5,401 bases of DNA from Allosphingosinicella sp. Lineage in GTDB: Bacteria; Pseudomonadota; Alphaproteobacteria; Sphingomonadales; Sphingomonadaceae. Position numbers and translations under genes: made by a program. Positions 4,983 through 5,401 of the stretch are shown in pieces. Location of the stretch: positions 1-5,401 of the forward strand of contig JASLBD010000353.1 of NCBI GenBank assembly GCA_030146745.1. Direction: 5' to 3'. Position 1 is the stretch's first letter, and every line of letters begins with the position of its first letter. The notes under the pieces are model-generated. The model had not been told where the DNA came from, ran no database searches, and was given only the letters and a program-made list of their open reading frames with translations.

Positions 4983-5401
4983 TCAGTCCTGGAGCCTGAG
5001 CGCGACCTCGTTCATGAACCGTGCGTCGTCGCCTTTGGCCAGCCACTCGGCTTCCGCCGCGATCGCGCCGAGCATGTCGGCGAGCCGGTCCTGCTCGGCC
5101 TTGGCGTAATTGCCGAGCACGTGCCCGGTTACCCTGTCCTTGTGGCCGGGATGGCCGATGCCGATCCGCACCCGGCGGAAGGCGTTGCCGATATGGGCCT
5201 CGGTCGAGCGAAGGCCGTTATGCCCCGCCGTTCCGCCGCCGGTCTTCACCTTGACCTTGAACGGCGCCAGATCGAGTTCGTCGTGGAAAAGGGTGACGTC
5301 GCCGACTTCCTTCTTGAAGAAGTCCATCGCCGCGCGCACGGCGCGGCCGCTCTCGTTCATGAAGGTGGCCGGCTTGAGCAGGAGCAGGCGCTGGCCGCCG
5401 A
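4983..5401 (-). CDS. pth: peptidyl-tRNA hydrolase, C-terminal 138 residues
   Basis: Pth releases peptides from peptidyl-tRNA that drops off the ribosome and is essential in most bacteria. The visible part begins GGQRLLLLKP and includes the substrate-binding Asn in TFMNESG, the Asp of HDELDL, the GGGTAGHNGL loop with its key Asn, and RVRIGIGHPGHKDRVTGHVL. The normal C-terminal helix region ends at a TGA at 4983. An internal ATG at 5360 is only the Met of TFMN, so the gene continues past the right edge, where about 50 N-terminal residues and the catalytic His lie. DUF454 follows 8 bases downstream. Nothing looks damaged in the part that can be seen. Confidence 0.97.
   Translation of the reverse strand, partial: GGQRLLLLKPATFMNESGRAVRAAMDFFKKEVGDVTLFHDELDLAPFKVKVKTGGGTAGHNGLRSTEAHIGNAFRRVRIGIGHPGHKDRVTGHVLGNYAKAEQDRLADMLGAIAAEAEWLAKGDDARFMNEVALRLQD

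Noticed and set aside
1..5401. CRISPR array, tRNA or rRNA genes, insertion sequence with transposase, phage genes
   Set aside because: I saw no regularly spaced direct repeats, no tRNA-like cloverleaf, no rRNA signature and no transposase or integrase motif on either strand.

Overview
The window is a GC-rich bacterial chromosome fragment. Its gene content (YchF, Pth, an Rrf2/NsrR regulator, an alternative oxidase, a DUF454 protein and a TIGR02466-type oxygenase) and compact layout suggest an alphaproteobacterium, probably near Sphingomonadales. That placement is inferred from gene families and style, not from a marker gene.

Left edge (1-846): the minus-strand gene for the ATPase YchF starts normally at 846 and reads canonically to about residue 243. 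It then runs into an imperfect 238-bp palindrome (axis 119.5) that brings a second, diverged copy of YchF codons on the plus strand and removes the C-terminal third. This is either an assembly chimera at a contig end or a real inverted duplication.

Centre (880-2894): a nitric-oxide response module. An nsrR-like repressor gene (minus) diverges from a plus-strand operon of three genes: a group III truncated hemoglobin, a di-iron alternative ubiquinol oxidase (AOX) and a DUF1971/YeaR-like protein. The space between nsrR and the hemoglobin gene carries two sites with the identical pattern AGATGC-N9-ACATG in opposite orientation. They overlap the apparent -35 and -10 of the operon promoter and resemble the NsrR operator. 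The likely logic is that NO damages the NsrR Fe-S cluster, repression lifts, the hemoglobin handles NO or O2, and AOX keeps quinol oxidation going while heme-copper oxidases are inhibited.

Right of the operon (2895-3376) there is no intact gene: two adjacent hairpins that look like a dispersed intergenic repeat, then a frameshifted minus-strand remnant of a DHA2-type drug:H+ antiporter.

Right part (3377-5401, all minus): a TIGR02466-like 2OG-Fe(II) oxygenase, a small exported protein of unknown function, a DUF454 (YbaN-like) membrane protein and the C-terminal 138 residues of peptidyl-tRNA hydrolase (Pth), which runs off the right edge. pth and ychF are often close neighbours in alphaproteobacteria. 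Here about 4.1 kb lies between them, including the NO module and a decayed transporter, which suggests an insertion hotspot.
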